The notes: generated by a model from the sequence alone, not told the origin. Counted from the first letter of the stretch, positions 15,301-24,927 are shown. The stretch: DNA of 64,000 nt from Brevundimonas sp. G8 (GCF_902506205.1 NZ_LR732816.1:1538106-1602105), one strand, 5' to 3'. A program made the numbers and translations.

Positions 15301-16692
15301 ATGACCGACTACATCGTTCGCGACATCACCCTTGCCGACTGGGGCAACAAGGAAATCGAGATCGCCGAGACCGAAATGCCGGGCCTGATGGCTCTGCGCG
15401 AGGAGTTCGGCAAGGACCAGCCGCTGAAGGGCGCCCGCATCGCCGGCAGCCTGCACATGACCATCCAGACGGCGGTTCTGATCCAGACGCTGGAAGCCCT
15501 GGGCGCCGACGTGCGCTGGGCCTCGTGCAACATCTTCTCGACCCAGGACCACGCCGCCGCCGCCATCGCCGCGGCCGGTACGCCGGTCTTCGCCACCAAG
15601 GGCGAGACGCTGGAAGAATACTGGGACTACGCCCACAAGATCTTCGAATGGGCCGACGGCGGCTATCCGAACCTGATCCTGGACGACGGCGGCGACGCGA
15701 CCCTGCTGACGGTCCTCGGTCCCAAGGCCGAGAAGGACATCTCGGTCCTGGCCAACCCGCAGAACGAGGAAGAAGAAGCCCTGTTCGCGGTGATGAAACG
15801 CTACATCGCCGAAAAGCCCGGCTTCTATTCGGCCATCCGCGACGCCATTGGCGGCGTGTCGGAAGAGACGACCACGGGCGTTCACCGTCTGTATCAGATG
15901 GCCGAAAAGGGCGAGCTGCCCTTCCCCGCCATCAACGTCAACGACAGCGTCACCAAGTCCAAGTTCGACAACCTTTACGGCTGCCGTGAATCGCTGGTCG
16001 ACGCGATCCGTCGCGGCACCGACGTCATGCTGTCCGGCAAGGTCGCCGTGGTCTGCGGTTATGGCGACGTGGGCAAGGGCTCGGCCGCTTCGCTGCGCCA
16101 GGGCGGCGCCCGCGTGATCGTGACCGAGATCGACCCGATCTGCGCCCTGCAGGCCGCGATGGAAGGCTATGAGGTCCAGACGCTGGACGACAGCGCCGGC
16201 CGCGCCGACATCTATGTGACCACGACCGGCAACAAGGACGTCATCACTGTCGAGCACATGCGACAGATGAAGAACAACGCCATCGTCTGCAACATCGGTC
16301 ACTTCGACTCGGAGATTCAGGTCGCCGGCCTGAAGAACTTCAAGTGGGACGAGATCAAGCCGCAGGTCCACCACATCGAGTTCCCGGACGGCAAGAAGAT
16401 CATCCTGCTGTCGGAAGGCCGTCTGGTGAACCTGGGCAATGCGACGGGCCACCCGTCCTTCGTGATGTCGGCGTCCTTCACCAACCAGACGCTGGCCCAG
16501 ATCGAGCTGTGGACCAACGCCAAGGCCTACGACAACAAGGTCTATACCCTGCCCAAGCACCTGGACGAGAAGGTCGCCATGCTGCACCTGGCCAAGCTGG
16601 GCGCCAAGCTGACCGTCCTGACCAAGGACCAGGCCGACTATATCAACGTGCCGGTCGAAGGCCCGTTCAAGACGGATCACTATCGTTACTGA
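15301..16692 (+). CDS. ahcY: Adenosylhomocysteinase (SAH hydrolase)
   Basis: Hydrolyses S-adenosylhomocysteine to adenosine and homocysteine in the activated methyl cycle, removing the inhibitory product of methyltransferases. The start at 15301 gives [15 protein letters not shown] and 463 residues, the usual length. Visible are the substrate-domain blocks [13 protein letters not shown] and [17 protein letters not shown], the catalytic [22 protein letters not shown] with the family Lys/Asp pair, the NAD motif [13 protein letters not shown], and the C-terminal KTDHYRY that reaches into the neighbouring subunit. The tetramer is cytosolic. Transcription probably starts near the palindromic operator at 15215. 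The next gene follows 24 bases downstream on the same strand. Confidence 0.97.
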   Translation: MTDYIVRDITLADWGNKEIEIAETEMPGLMALREEFGKDQPLKGARIAGSLHMTIQTAVLIQTLEALGADVRWASCNIFSTQDHAAAAIAAAGTPVFATKGETLEEYWDYAHKIFEWADGGYPNLILDDGGDATLLTVLGPKAEKDISVLANPQNEEEEALFAVMKRYIAEKPGFYSAIRDAIGGVSEETTTGVHRLYQMAEKGELPFPAINVNDSVTKSKFDNLYGCRESLVDAIRRGTDVMLSGKVAVVCGYGDVGKGSAASLRQGGARVIVTEIDPICALQAAMEGYEVQTLDDSAGRADIYVTTTGNKDVITVEHMRQMKNNAIVCNIGHFDSEIQVAGLKNFKWDEIKPQVHHIEFPDGKKIILLSEGRLVNLGNATGHPSFVMSASFTNQTLAQIELWTNAKAYDNKVYTLPKHLDEKVAMLHLAKLGAKLTVLTKDQADYINVPVEGPFKTDHYRY

Positions 16693-16716
16693 GACCCTCG
16701 AACCGAGGGGCCTGTC

Positions 16717-17925
16717 ATGACGAGGGCGTCGTTCGACGTCCTCGTCGTGGGGGCAGGGGCGGCCGGGATGATGGCCGCGATCGAGGCCGGGCGGCGCGGA
16801 CGCCGGGTGCTGGTCGTCGATCATGCCGACCGGCCGGGCGAGAAGATTCGCATCTCGGGCGGCGGGCGCTGCAACTTCACCAATCTGGGCTGCGGACCGG
16901 CGAACTTCCTGGGCGAGAATCCCCGGTTCGCGACCTCGGCCCTGCGCCGCTATACCCAGCACGACTTCATCAAGCGCATCGACAGGGCCGGGATCGCCTG
17001 GCACGAAAAGACGCTGGGCCAGCTGTTCTGCGACGACAGCGCAAAACAGATCGTCCGTATGCTGACGGACGACATGGCGGCGGCGGGCGCGACCCTGAAC
17101 ATGAAGACCGGCGTGGAGCAGATCGCGCGGTCGGGCGACGGCTGGTCGGCGACCCTGTCGGACGGATCGCAGGTCGCGGCGCCGTCCCTGGTCGTGGCGA
17201 CGGGCGGCAAGTCGATCCCCAAGATGGGCGCCACCGGCTGGGCCTATGAGGTCGCACGCCAGTTCGACATTCGCGTCACCGAGACGCGGCCGGCCCTGGT
17301 GCCGCTGACGTTCGAGGCGGGCCTGCTGGAGACGCTGGTTCCGCTGGCGGGGGTGGCGGTAGACGTCTCGGTCGCCTCGGCGCCCGATGGGGCCAAGGCG
17401 CGCAAGGCCAGCTTCAACGAGGCCATGCTGTTCACCCATCGTGGCCTGAGCGGGCCGGCCATTCTTCAGATCAGCTCCTATTGGCGTGAGGGCGAAGCGG
17501 TGGTGGCCTCGATGGCGCCGGGCCGCGACGTGTTCGAGGAGCTGAAGGCGGCCAAGGCGGCGAATGGGCGCCAGGCCGTGCATACGGCGCTGGGCCATGT
17601 GGTGCCGCGTCGGTTGGCCGAAAGCCTGTGCGTACGTGAAGGCGCGTCGGGCAATCTGGCGGACCTGTCGGACAAGGTGCTGAGGCGGCTGGATCAGGCG
17701 GTCAACGCCTGGGCCGTCAAGCCGGTCGGGTCGGAGGGCTATCGCACCGCGGAGGTCACGCTGGGCGGGATCGATACGGCGGCGCTGGACCAGCAGACGA
17801 TGCAGGCCAAGGCCGTTCCCGGCCTGTATTTCATCGGCGAGGCGGTGGACGTGACCGGCTGGCTGGGCGGCTATAATTTCCAGTGGGCCTGGTCGTCGGG
17901 CTGGGCGGCCGGGCAGGTCTGCTAG
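16717..17925 (+). CDS. FAD-dependent oxidoreductase, HI0933/BaiN family
   Basis: A 402-residue flavoprotein of the HI0933-like family, annotated in many genomes as NAD(P)/FAD-dependent oxidoreductase. The FAD-binding GxGxxG motif is VVGAGAAGMMAAIEAG at residues 10-25, followed by the family hallmark KIRISGGGRCNFTN and the conserved VVATGGKSIPKMGATG. The C-terminal FAD motif is GLYFIGEAVDVTGWLGGYNFQWAW. Substrate is not known; relatives reduce bile acids, but that role is unlikely in this organism. It starts 24 bases after ahcY and may be co-transcribed. No signal peptide. Confidence 0.88.
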   Translation: MTRASFDVLVVGAGAAGMMAAIEAGRRGRRVLVVDHADRPGEKIRISGGGRCNFTNLGCGPANFLGENPRFATSALRRYTQHDFIKRIDRAGIAWHEKTLGQLFCDDSAKQIVRMLTDDMAAAGATLNMKTGVEQIARSGDGWSATLSDGSQVAAPSLVVATGGKSIPKMGATGWAYEVARQFDIRVTETRPALVPLTFEAGLLETLVPLAGVAVDVSVASAPDGAKARKASFNEAMLFTHRGLSGPAILQISSYWREGEAVVASMAPGRDVFEELKAAKAANGRQAVHTALGHVVPRRLAESLCVREGASGNLADLSDKVLRRLDQAVNAWAVKPVGSEGYRTAEVTLGGIDTAALDQQTMQAKAVPGLYFIGEAVDVTGWLGGYNFQWAWSSGWAAGQVC

Positions 17926-18475
17926 GCTGGACGCCAACCGAATTGCACTCGGGAAAAACAGCGCAACGGGGTGTAATTTCAAAGTCAGGCGACTGATTCA
18001 CAAGGATAAATCCTGAGCCGGAAATTGCACCTGTGCAATCAAGTGCAATCTCCTCGCCAGGTTTGGCTCCTGGAAAAACAGGCCAACGGGTTCGGGTGGG
18101 TTCGGCAGCGATGTCAAAGACCGGGACGGGATCATAACCCCTATCCACATCGTGACTGGTCGATTGCCGCTGCTGGTCCTCAAGTCCCTGAAAAGGCGTC
18201 GGTTCGTTGGCGTGTATGCGATGGCTGGCAGCCATGACCCATCGAAGGTCGTGCCTGCGGCCCCGCGACGCATGGCGGCGGGGCAGGGCGGCGCCTAGCT
18301 TGAGGGAGCGGAACGGGCCCCTCTGGCGTCGTTGCGGTCTGGCGTTCCCCCTTCCTTGCGCCGGGCTGTGCGACGCGATGTCGGACCGCACGGGTGCGTC
18401 GATGCGATGGGGCTTTCTCCCCTCCTGGCCCGTCGTATCGACCACCCGATCCTGATCCTTCGACCGGAGCCCGAA
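17926..18475. other. Gene-free stretch with short repeats
   Basis: About 550 bases with no gene I can support. The first 170 bases are less GC-rich and contain repeats: GGAAAAACAGCGCAACGGG at 17952-17970 and GGAAAAACAGGCCAACGGG at 18072-18090 (two mismatches), and TTGCAC/GTGCAA words at 17943, 18025, 18033 and 18042, the middle two forming the hairpin ATTGCA cctg TGCAAT. The last 300 bases are GC-rich and include the promoter region of the zinc-ribbon gene. I could not match tmRNA, 6S, 4.5S or RNase P RNA here. Confidence 0.45.
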
Positions 18476-18862
18476 ATGCCTCTTCTGATGTGCCCCAACG
18501 ACAATGCCGCCATGCAGACGCTGGAGCGCAACGGCGTGCAGTTCGACATGTGCCCCGACTGCCGCGGCGTCTGGCTGGATCGCGGCGAGCTGGAAAAACT
18601 GATGGCCGCCGCCGTCGAGGAGGGCCGCGCCTCTGCGCCGGTCGCGCCCGCGCCCCAAGCCTATGCCCCGCCGGTTCAGCCGCAGCCGCAGCAATACGCC
18701 CAACCTCATCCCCAACCCCAGCCGTGGGGTGGCGCGGCGCCGCAGCCCTATCGCGACGACCGGGGCTACAAGAGCGACAAATACCGTGACGGCCGGTATC
18801 GCGACAACGAGCATGGCTACAAGAAAAAGAAGCGCGACAGCATCTTCGATATCTTCGACTGA
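18476..18862 (+). CDS. Zinc-ribbon (TFIIB-type) protein with low-complexity tail
   Basis: A 128-residue protein. The N-terminus is a compact zinc ribbon of the zf-TFIIB type: CPNDNAAM, then CPDCRGVWLDRGELEKL, a signature shared by many small bacterial proteins of unknown role. Residues 45-85 are rich in Pro, Gln and Ala, and the C-terminus is very basic and tyrosine-rich (RGYKSDKYRDGRYRD, then YKKKKRDS) and ends with IFDIFD. The first ribbon half has Asp where the second Cys would be, so zinc may be bound by three Cys and another ligand. The ATG at 18476 has CCGGAG upstream. Role unknown; nucleic-acid binding is plausible. Confidence 0.78.
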   Translation: MPLLMCPNDNAAMQTLERNGVQFDMCPDCRGVWLDRGELEKLMAAAVEEGRASAPVAPAPQAYAPPVQPQPQQYAQPHPQPQPWGGAAPQPYRDDRGYKSDKYRDGRYRDNEHGYKKKKRDSIFDIFD

Positions 18863-18899
18863 GCAGCCCAAATTCCGTCACCCTCGGGCTTGGTGTGGA

Positions 18900-20618
18900 T
18901 CAGGCGGCGAGACCCGCCGCCTGCATCAGGCCCTTCAGGGCGGCGACGCTTTCGGGCGCGGCCGACAGGGCGGTGCGGACGTCCGGCGCGCGCAGAAGCT
19001 TGATCGCTTCCGACCGGGCGCGGTCGGCCGCTGGACCCAAGGGGCCAGCCTCCCCCACCGCCAGTTTCAGCAGGGCCGCCAGCTTCTGGGGCGCAGAGAC
19101 CGGGGCGCGGACGATCTGGGCGACCAGGTTGGCGTCGGCCTCCAGATTGGCGCCGACGGCGCCGATGGCCTCGGCGATCTGGGTCTGGTCGTGTTCGCCC
19201 AGATGGGCGGCGCGGACCGCGCGTTGCAGCCGCGCCAGGGTCGCCAGTTTCTGTGACGCGCTGGGGCCGCCGGGTGTGGCCTGACGCATCTCGGTCTCGA
19301 ACCGCAGCGAGCCGATACAGGCGCTGAGCCAACGGGCGGCGGCGCGCTTGTTGGCCCCGCCGGTGACGTTCTCGCACAGCCGGGTCAGTTGCTCGGCCTC
19401 GGCCAGGACGGTCGGGCAGGGGTTGACGTAGGCGCCGACGAAGTCCGCCGTGACCAGGCTCTTGGAGCGTTCGACGAAGGCGGTCTGAACCTCTTCCAGC
19501 GTCAGCAGGCGGCCGGCCGAGGATGTCAGGGCCATGGCCAGCAGCCGCAGAATGTCGATCTCGCCCACCGGATCGGCGGGGCGAAGTCGGCGCGGGCTGG
19601 TCAGTTCGCGCGTCACCAGACGGGCCAGGGACGCGGCCAGAAGCGGGAAGTCGCCGGCCGCCAGATGCACGCCCAGGCGCGCGGCCGGACCATCCACATC
19701 GGGCATCATCAAAGCGAGGCGCGGGTCCATGCGCAGCAGGCCGTCCATCTCGGCCGGCGCCACCATCCGCACGATGGCCGCCAGATTGGCCCCCTGATCC
19801 AGCGACGGGCCGAGGATTTCGGTCAGATTGGTGCGCATCGCCAGCATCTCCGCGACAATCTGTTCGACCACCACCACGACCAGGGCGCGGGGCGGGCCAT
19901 CGGCGGGGGCCGCGTCCATCAGATCCATCAGCGCGCCCAGCCGCTCGCGCGCGCCGCGTCGATCCTTCAGGGCGCCGGCGACGACGCCGCCCATGCTGAA
20001 GGCGCGATCCGAGGACCCGGCCAGACGGTGGGCCAGGTCGGCGATGGAGCGGTCTTCCAGAGCGGGGAACATGCCGTCGCGGCCGGCCTTGCGCAGGCGC
20101 GCCATGCCCTGTTCGACCAGCTTTTGATAATGGCGCACGACGCCGTGGACGTCCTGGCCGGTGGCCTGACTTTCGGGGACGGCGACCTTCTGGATGGCGT
20201 GCTGAAGTTCGACGCCCGAGGCCTCCAGCCTTTCGGCCACGTCGGGGCGGTGCAGCAATTCGAAGGCGGTGACGCCCTCGCGCTTCAGCCAGTCCTCCAG
20301 CGCCCGGCCGATCAGGGCGCGGGCGTGGGGGGAATAGAGTTCGGTCGGGCCGCTGCAGGCCGGGCGCAGCGTCGGGTCGGCGACCTTCTTCTTTTTCTCT
20401 TCCGGCGCGCCCAGGGTCAGGATGGTCAGGGAGCTGAACTCCATCGTGTCGGGGTCCAGCGTCTCCTTGGTGACGCGCGAGGCGACGGCGAGGCGGTCGT
20501 TCAACTGGTCTTCGGCGGTCTCGATGGCGTGTTTGCGGTCTTCGGTGGCGATCAGCAGGGTCCAGGCGGACGGCGCGCTCTTGCGGACATAGACTTCGTA
20601 GTGGATCGGACCGGCCAT
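18900..20618 (-). CDS. Large helical protein of unknown function next to chvI
   Basis: A 572-residue soluble protein with no family I can name. The N-terminus (1-70, GPIHYEVYVRKSAPSAWTLL and a helix with AEDQLND) looks like a small alpha/beta domain, followed by a lysine run (EEKKKKKV) and a 480-residue, almost entirely helical body rich in Ala and Leu (for example LARLQRAVRAAHLGEHDQ). No transmembrane segments, Cys motifs or nucleotide-binding loops are visible. It begins with ATG at 20618 and is divergent from chvI across a 230-base gap. The place next to the ChvIG-PTS operon hints at a shared role in envelope or nutrient stress, but that is only position. Confidence 0.7.
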   Translation of the reverse strand: MAGPIHYEVYVRKSAPSAWTLLIATEDRKHAIETAEDQLNDRLAVASRVTKETLDPDTMEFSSLTILTLGAPEEKKKKVADPTLRPACSGPTELYSPHARALIGRALEDWLKREGVTAFELLHRPDVAERLEASGVELQHAIQKVAVPESQATGQDVHGVVRHYQKLVEQGMARLRKAGRDGMFPALEDRSIADLAHRLAGSSDRAFSMGGVVAGALKDRRGARERLGALMDLMDAAPADGPPRALVVVVVEQIVAEMLAMRTNLTEILGPSLDQGANLAAIVRMVAPAEMDGLLRMDPRLALMMPDVDGPAARLGVHLAAGDFPLLAASLARLVTRELTSPRRLRPADPVGEIDILRLLAMALTSSAGRLLTLEEVQTAFVERSKSLVTADFVGAYVNPCPTVLAEAEQLTRLCENVTGGANKRAAARWLSACIGSLRFETEMRQATPGGPSASQKLATLARLQRAVRAAHLGEHDQTQIAEAIGAVGANLEADANLVAQIVRAPVSAPQKLAALLKLAVGEAGPLGPAADRARSEAIKLLRAPDVRTALSAAPESVAALKGLMQAAGLAA

Positions 20619-20848
20619 GGCGCCACCCTGGCGCGCAAGGCTTTAAGGGGAGGTTTGCAGAGGCGAATTTGGCGCCGCGTTGAAATGGGCGGGGCGACGA
20701 ACCATCTTGGGCGTTCGCGCGCTGTTGGAGGTTGTGGATCGAATTCCCTTCTGCCCGCCGGGCTCCAGCCCTAATGTGACCGCGATCGAACGGTTACGCT
20801 TGTTGCGCGTTGTCGTTCGCGAGAACGCAAGTTCAGGAGAAGACAGAC

Positions 20849-21553
20849 TTGGCCAACATTACCCTGATCGATGACGACGAGAACATCGTGGCGTCCGTAT
20901 CGCTGGCGCTGGAAAGCCATGGCCACAAGATCACCGCCTATCACGACGGCGCATCGGGCCTGGCCGCGCTGGAAGCGTCGCCGCCCGATCTGGCCATCCT
21001 GGACGTGAAGATGCCGCGCATGGACGGGATGGAGGTGCTGCGTCGCCTGCGCCAGACCTCGCAGATCCCGGTCATCATGTTGACGTCCAAGGACGAGGAG
21101 ATCGACGAGATCCTCGGCTTCAACCTGGGCGCCGACGACTATATGCACAAACCGTTCAGCCAGCGGCTGCTGATCGAACGGGTCAAGGCCCTGCTGCGTC
21201 GCACCGGCGCAGACGGCGGCGAGCCGGAGACGGCGGCTGAGGTCTCGGGCCGGGCGATCAAGCGCGGCAAGCTGTCGATGGACCCCGCGCGTCACGAATC
21301 GACCTGGGAAGGCAAGCCGGTCAAGCTGACGGTGACCGAGTTCCTGCTGCTGCAGGCCCTGGCCCAGCGGCCCGGCTTCGTGAAGAGCCGCGACAACCTG
21401 ATGGACGCCGCCTACGACGATCAGGTCTATGTCGACGACCGCACCATCGACAGCCACGTGAAGCGGATGCGCAAGAAGTTCCGCGCCGTGGACAACGAGT
21501 TCGACGCGATCGAGACCCTGTATGGCGTCGGCTACCGCTACCGCGAGAGCTGA
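20849..21553 (+). CDS. chvI: Response regulator ChvI (OmpR family)
   Basis: Response regulator of the ChvG/ChvI envelope and acid stress system conserved in alphaproteobacteria. The receiver domain has DDDEN (8-12), phosphoacceptor Asp52 in [13 protein letters not shown], the Thr79 switch residue in MLTS, and Lys101 in KPFS. The C-terminal winged helix ends GVGYRYRES and contains [16 protein letters not shown], as in OmpR-type regulators. I chose a TTG start (20849) because AGGAGA lies seven bases upstream and it gives the family N-terminus [11 protein letters not shown]; a start 13 codons upstream is open but adds no conserved sequence. It overlaps chvG by 32 bases if the ATG of chvG is used. 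Confidence 0.92.
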   Translation: MANITLIDDDENIVASVSLALESHGHKITAYHDGASGLAALEASPPDLAILDVKMPRMDGMEVLRRLRQTSQIPVIMLTSKDEEIDEILGFNLGADDYMHKPFSQRLLIERVKALLRRTGADGGEPETAAEVSGRAIKRGKLSMDPARHESTWEGKPVKLTVTEFLLLQALAQRPGFVKSRDNLMDAAYDDQVYVDDRTIDSHVKRMRKKFRAVDNEFDAIETLYGVGYRYRES

Positions 21554-23135
21554 CCTTCCGGGCGGGCGCGAGCCCGACGAGGAGCCTGTGCGCCGGCCGT
21601 TGTTCCGCTTCGGCGGATCGCGGCTGGGCGGCTTCATCCTGGCCCTAAACCTGCTCAGCCTGCTGATCCTGTTCGGCGGGGCTCTGGCCCTGAACGAATG
21701 GCGGCAAGGGCTGATCGAGGCGCGCCAGGAATCGCTGAGCGTCCAAGCCGAACTGCTGGCCAACGTGCTGCGCGAGGAGGGGGTGACGCGGGGCGAGCCG
21801 ACGCCCGAGCTGGATCCGATCCGCGCCTCGCTGTGGCTGACCGACCGGTTCATCCCGGCGGGCCAGCGGGTCAGGCTATATGACATCAACGGCCTGTTGC
21901 TGGTGGACAGCTATCAGGTGACCGAGGCCATCGGCGGGCAGCCTCTGCCCGACGCCAATCCGGCCGGCGCCCCGACGCCCGACAGCGCGGCGGCGAGCAT
22001 CGTCTCAGAACGTCGCGTCGCCCGCGCCGACAGCGAACTGGCCGCCGAGGTCTCGGCCGCGCTGGAAGGCGCGCCCCAGGCGACCCTGCGCCGCAATGAA
22101 TCCGGCGACCGGGTGGTGTCCGTCTCCATCCCCGTGCGCCATGTGCGCCAGGTGCTGGGGGTGCTGACGGTCGAATCCGGCGACGTGGACGAGATCCTGA
22201 GCGCCCAGCGGCGCGCCCTGGTGCCGTTCGCCCTGGTGGCGCTGGGCGTCAACCTGCTGGCCTCGCTGCTGCTGCATCTGTTCGTGGCGCGGCCGATCAT
22301 GCGACTGTCGGCGGCGGCGGATCAGGTCAAGCTGCAACGCGCGCGCGCCATCTCCCTGCCGGATCTGGAGGATCGCAAGGACGAGATCGGCGACCTGGCG
22401 CGGTCGCTGGAATCCATGACCGACACCCTGTCGACGCGGATGGACGCCATCGAACGGTTCGCGGCGGATGTGTCGCACGAGATCAAGAACCCCCTGACCT
22501 CGATCCGTTCGGCGCTGGAGACCCTGCCGCTGGTCAAGACCGATGCGCACCGCGAGAAGCTGACGGCCCTGCTGCAACAGGACGTGCGGCGGCTGGACCG
22601 GCTAATCACCGACATCTCCAATGCGTCGCGGCTGGATGCGGAGCTGTCGCGGGACCGGCCGCGCCCGGTGGACGTGAACCGGCTGCTGGCCGACATCGTC
22701 GGCATCTATGAGACGACGGCCAAGCCCGGAGACATTCCGGTGACCTTCACGGCGCCCGAGCAGCCGCTGCGGGTCATGGGGCGCGACGGGCCGCTGGGGC
22801 AGGTGTTCCGAAACCTGATCGACAACGCCCGCTCGTTCAGTCCGGCCGGGGGCGTAGTGAAGGTGACGCTGGAAGAGACGACGGACGACCTGCCGATCCG
22901 GGTCCGGGTCGAGGACCAGGGGCCGGGCATTCCAGCCGAGAACCTGGAGACGGTGTTCGAGCGCTTCTACACCTCGCGGCCCAAGGGGGCGGCGTTCGGG
23001 TCGAACTCGGGCCTGGGCCTGTCCATCGTGCGCCAGATCGCCGAGGCGCATGGCGGACGCGTCCATGCCGAGAACCGTCCCGACGGCGGCGCCCGGTTCG
23101 AGATTGTCTTCCCGGCGGTCGGCCGCAGGGCATGA
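21522..23135 (+). CDS. chvG: Sensor histidine kinase ChvG
   Basis: Membrane sensor kinase paired with ChvI. 537 residues: first transmembrane helix at about 36-56 ([20 protein letters not shown]), a periplasmic sensor domain of about 190 residues with [17 protein letters not shown], a second helix ([20 protein letters not shown]), a HAMP segment, the H-box [10 protein letters not shown] with His319, and the ATPase boxes [21 protein letters not shown] and [16 protein letters not shown]. The ATG at 21522 lies inside chvI; a GTG at 21588 with GAGGAG upstream is an attractive alternative that would shorten the protein by 22 residues. The stop overlaps hprK by four bases (ATGA), indicating one operon. 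Confidence 0.93.
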   Translation: MASATATARADLPGGREPDEEPVRRPLFRFGGSRLGGFILALNLLSLLILFGGALALNEWRQGLIEARQESLSVQAELLANVLREEGVTRGEPTPELDPIRASLWLTDRFIPAGQRVRLYDINGLLLVDSYQVTEAIGGQPLPDANPAGAPTPDSAAASIVSERRVARADSELAAEVSAALEGAPQATLRRNESGDRVVSVSIPVRHVRQVLGVLTVESGDVDEILSAQRRALVPFALVALGVNLLASLLLHLFVARPIMRLSAAADQVKLQRARAISLPDLEDRKDEIGDLARSLESMTDTLSTRMDAIERFAADVSHEIKNPLTSIRSALETLPLVKTDAHREKLTALLQQDVRRLDRLITDISNASRLDAELSRDRPRPVDVNRLLADIVGIYETTAKPGDIPVTFTAPEQPLRVMGRDGPLGQVFRNLIDNARSFSPAGGVVKVTLEETTDDLPIRVRVEDQGPGIPAENLETVFERFYTSRPKGAAFGSNSGLGLSIVRQIAEAHGGRVHAENRPDGGARFEIVFPAVGRRA

Positions 23136-23560
23136 GGATGGAGCCGCCCGTCCACGCCACCACGGTCGCCATTCGGCGCCGGGGCGAGTGGCAGGGGGTG
23201 ATGATTCTGGGGCCGTCGGGCGTGGGCAAGAGCGATCTGGCGCTGCGGCTGATCGGGCGCGGCTGGCGGTTGATCAGCGACGACTACACCCAGGTCTGGA
23301 CGTCGGGCGGGGCGGTTCATGCCTCGGCGCCCGCCTCGATCACGGGTCGAATCGAGGTTCGCGGGGTCGGAATCGTGTCCGCAGCGACACGCCCCCTGGC
23401 CCGCGTGGTGCTGGCCGTCGCCTGCGTGCCGGAGGCCGTCGAACGGCTTCCAGAGCCGCAGACGCGGGCTTTCGCGGGGGTGGACCTGCCCCTGCTGGCG
23501 CTGGACCCCCGACCCGCTTCGGCCGTCGATGTGGTCGCAGTCGCGCTGGAGACGCTTTGA
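23132..23560 (+). CDS. hprK: Short HPr kinase/phosphorylase (C-terminal domain only)
   Basis: Phosphorylates or dephosphorylates a serine of HPr in the regulatory phosphotransferase system. Only 142 residues, the size typical of alphaproteobacterial HprK, which lack the N-terminal domain of the Firmicutes enzyme. The P-loop GPSGVGKSDLA is at 27-37, followed by the ISDDY segment of the metal site and the family motif RIEVRGVGIV at about 69-78. It overlaps chvG by ATGA and lies upstream of EIIA and HPr, so stress sensing and PTS state are genetically coupled. A 120-base gap follows before EIIA. Confidence 0.93.
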   Translation: MRMEPPVHATTVAIRRRGEWQGVMILGPSGVGKSDLALRLIGRGWRLISDDYTQVWTSGGAVHASAPASITGRIEVRGVGIVSAATRPLARVVLAVACVPEAVERLPEPQTRAFAGVDLPLLALDPRPASAVDVVAVALETL

Positions 23561-23680
23561 AACCCTGAGCGACGGGTCTATGACACGCCCCTTGCGGTCC
23601 AAAGAGGGCGGCGTCCGGCCTCCCTTGCCGGGCGGGGGAATGCCTGGGACGGTTCGGGGCGGGATGCGAGTGAAGTCCTC

Positions 23681-24085
23681 ATGATCGGTCTGGTGATCGT
23701 CACCCACGGCGGGCTGGCGTCCGAATTTCTCTCCGCCATGGAGCATGTGGTCGGCCCGCAGCGCGGCGTCGCGGCCATCTGCATCGGGCCGGACGACGAC
23801 ATGGAGCGTCGGCGTCGCGACATCGTGGACGCCGCGGCGGCCGTGGACGACGGCGACGGCGTCATCCTGCTGACCGACATGTTCGGCGGCACGCCGTCGA
23901 ACTTGGCCATTTCGGTCATGGAACAGACCCACGCCGAGGTCATCGCCGGGCTGAACCTGCCCATGCTGATCAAACTGGCCAGCGTGCGCGGCCGCGAGAC
24001 GCTGGAATCCTGCGTCGCCCATGCGCAGGACGCCGGGCGCAAATACATCTCCGTCGCGTCCTGGGTGCTCGCAGGCGAAAAATGA
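23681..24085 (+). CDS. PTS system EIIA component, mannose family (regulatory)
   Basis: A 134-residue EIIA-Man domain, stand-alone. The phosphorylated histidine is His9 in LVIVTHGGLASEF, and the family motif LTDMFGGTPSN follows in the middle. No EIIB, EIIC or EIID genes are near, so as in other alphaproteobacteria it should work in a regulatory phosphorelay, receiving phosphate from HPr, and not in sugar uptake. The stop overlaps the HPr start by four bases (ATGA). In several relatives a rapZ-like gene sits just before it; here only 120 bases separate it from hprK. Confidence 0.93.
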   Translation: MIGLVIVTHGGLASEFLSAMEHVVGPQRGVAAICIGPDDDMERRRRDIVDAAAAVDDGDGVILLTDMFGGTPSNLAISVMEQTHAEVIAGLNLPMLIKLASVRGRETLESCVAHAQDAGRKYISVASWVLAGEK

Positions 24086-24354
24086 CCGTCACCGCGACCC
24101 TGAACATCTGCAACACCCGGGGCCTGCACGCCCGCGCCTCGGCCAAGTTCGTCAAACTGGCCTCCAGCTTCGAAAGCGAGATCCACGTCACCCGCGACGG
24201 TGTGACGGTGGATGCCCGCTCGATCATGGGCCTGCTGATGCTGGGCGCCGGCATCGGCTGCAGCATCGACGTCTCCGCCGAAGGTCCGGACGCCGAAGAG
24301 GCCATGGAAGCTCTGACCGACCTCGTCGCACGGAAGTTCGACGAGGATCAGTAG
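24082..24354 (+). CDS. ptsH: Phosphocarrier protein HPr
   Basis: A 90-residue HPr, the phosphocarrier between enzyme I and EIIA. His16 in RGLHARASAKF is the EI-dependent phosphorylation site, and Ser47 in ARSIMGLLMLGAG is at the position used by HPr kinase, in line with hprK in the same operon. The protein is slightly longer than E. coli HPr and ends in an acidic tail. ATGA overlap with EIIA. Enzyme I (ptsP) is not in the window. Confidence 0.95.
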   Translation: MTVTATLNICNTRGLHARASAKFVKLASSFESEIHVTRDGVTVDARSIMGLLMLGAGIGCSIDVSAEGPDAEEAMEALTDLVARKFDEDQ

Positions 24355-24477
24355 AGGGCCGTCACCCTCAGGGTCTGACAGCGGCATTCCAATCATCTGT
24401 TTTAGGATGGGTGGCGGAACTCCACTTCACCGATAGTTTTCAACTTGGGGTTCACGCTTTTGGAGGATGGTTCCTCC

Positions 24478-24927
24478 ATGGCGATTTACAGCTCCCAGGC
24501 CAGAACGCTGGCCAAGGCCAATCCATTTCAGAAGTTCGCCAGCGTGGAAGCCGCGCGTTTTGGTGTCGAAGAAGGCGCGGCAGGCTTTTACGCCATCGCG
24601 ATCACACACGTCTTTTCGGCAATCTACGCGTGGCGGTTTCCGTTCAGTACGCTTGTCACCCGAGACCCGAACACAACAGCGCCCCTTCTCCTTGTTCTGG
24701 CCGCCGTCGCAATGGTGGGAGGCTTTTACCTTCGTGCTGTGCCTAATCGCTTCGTTGCTCTCGGGATGACAGCATGGGCGATTGTCGGCCTTGCGTATCC
24801 CTTCACCAGATGGATTTATGGCTGGGCTGCTTTTTCCGCGTTCAATCTAGTGGGTGTTCTGGCCGGTATTCTGGCGACGCGAGCCGCCTTTGCGCTGGTT
24901 GAACTTCGCAAGGCGCAAGCAAAGTGA
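24478..24927 (+). CDS. Multi-span membrane protein, unknown function
   Basis: A 149-residue protein with four likely membrane helices: about 38-55 (AAGFYAIAITHVFSAIYA), 70-88 (APLLLVLAAVAMVGGFYL), 92-110 (RFVALGMTAWAIVGLAYPF) and 118-140 (WAAFSAFNLVGVLAGILATRA). The N-terminus is amphipathic (YSSQARTLAKANPF). I place the start at the ATG 24478; a GGAGG lies upstream within the small inverted repeat GGAGGA tgg TTCCTCC (24462-24477), which could hide it. No family recognised. First gene of a lower-GC cassette inserted between ptsH and the phytase gene. Confidence 0.62.
   Translation: MAIYSSQARTLAKANPFQKFASVEAARFGVEEGAAGFYAIAITHVFSAIYAWRFPFSTLVTRDPNTTAPLLLVLAAVAMVGGFYLRAVPNRFVALGMTAWAIVGLAYPFTRWIYGWAAFSAFNLVGVLAGILATRAAFALVELRKAQAK

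Noticed and set aside
15190-17982. 930-codon minus-strand frame over ahcY and the flavoprotein
   Set aside because: His/Gln/Arg-rich translation typical of antisense GC-rich DNA; both sense genes are certain.
18180-18475. Possible tmRNA, 6S, 4.5S or RNase P RNA
   Set aside because: I looked for the tag reading frame, the closing stems and conserved cores and found none.
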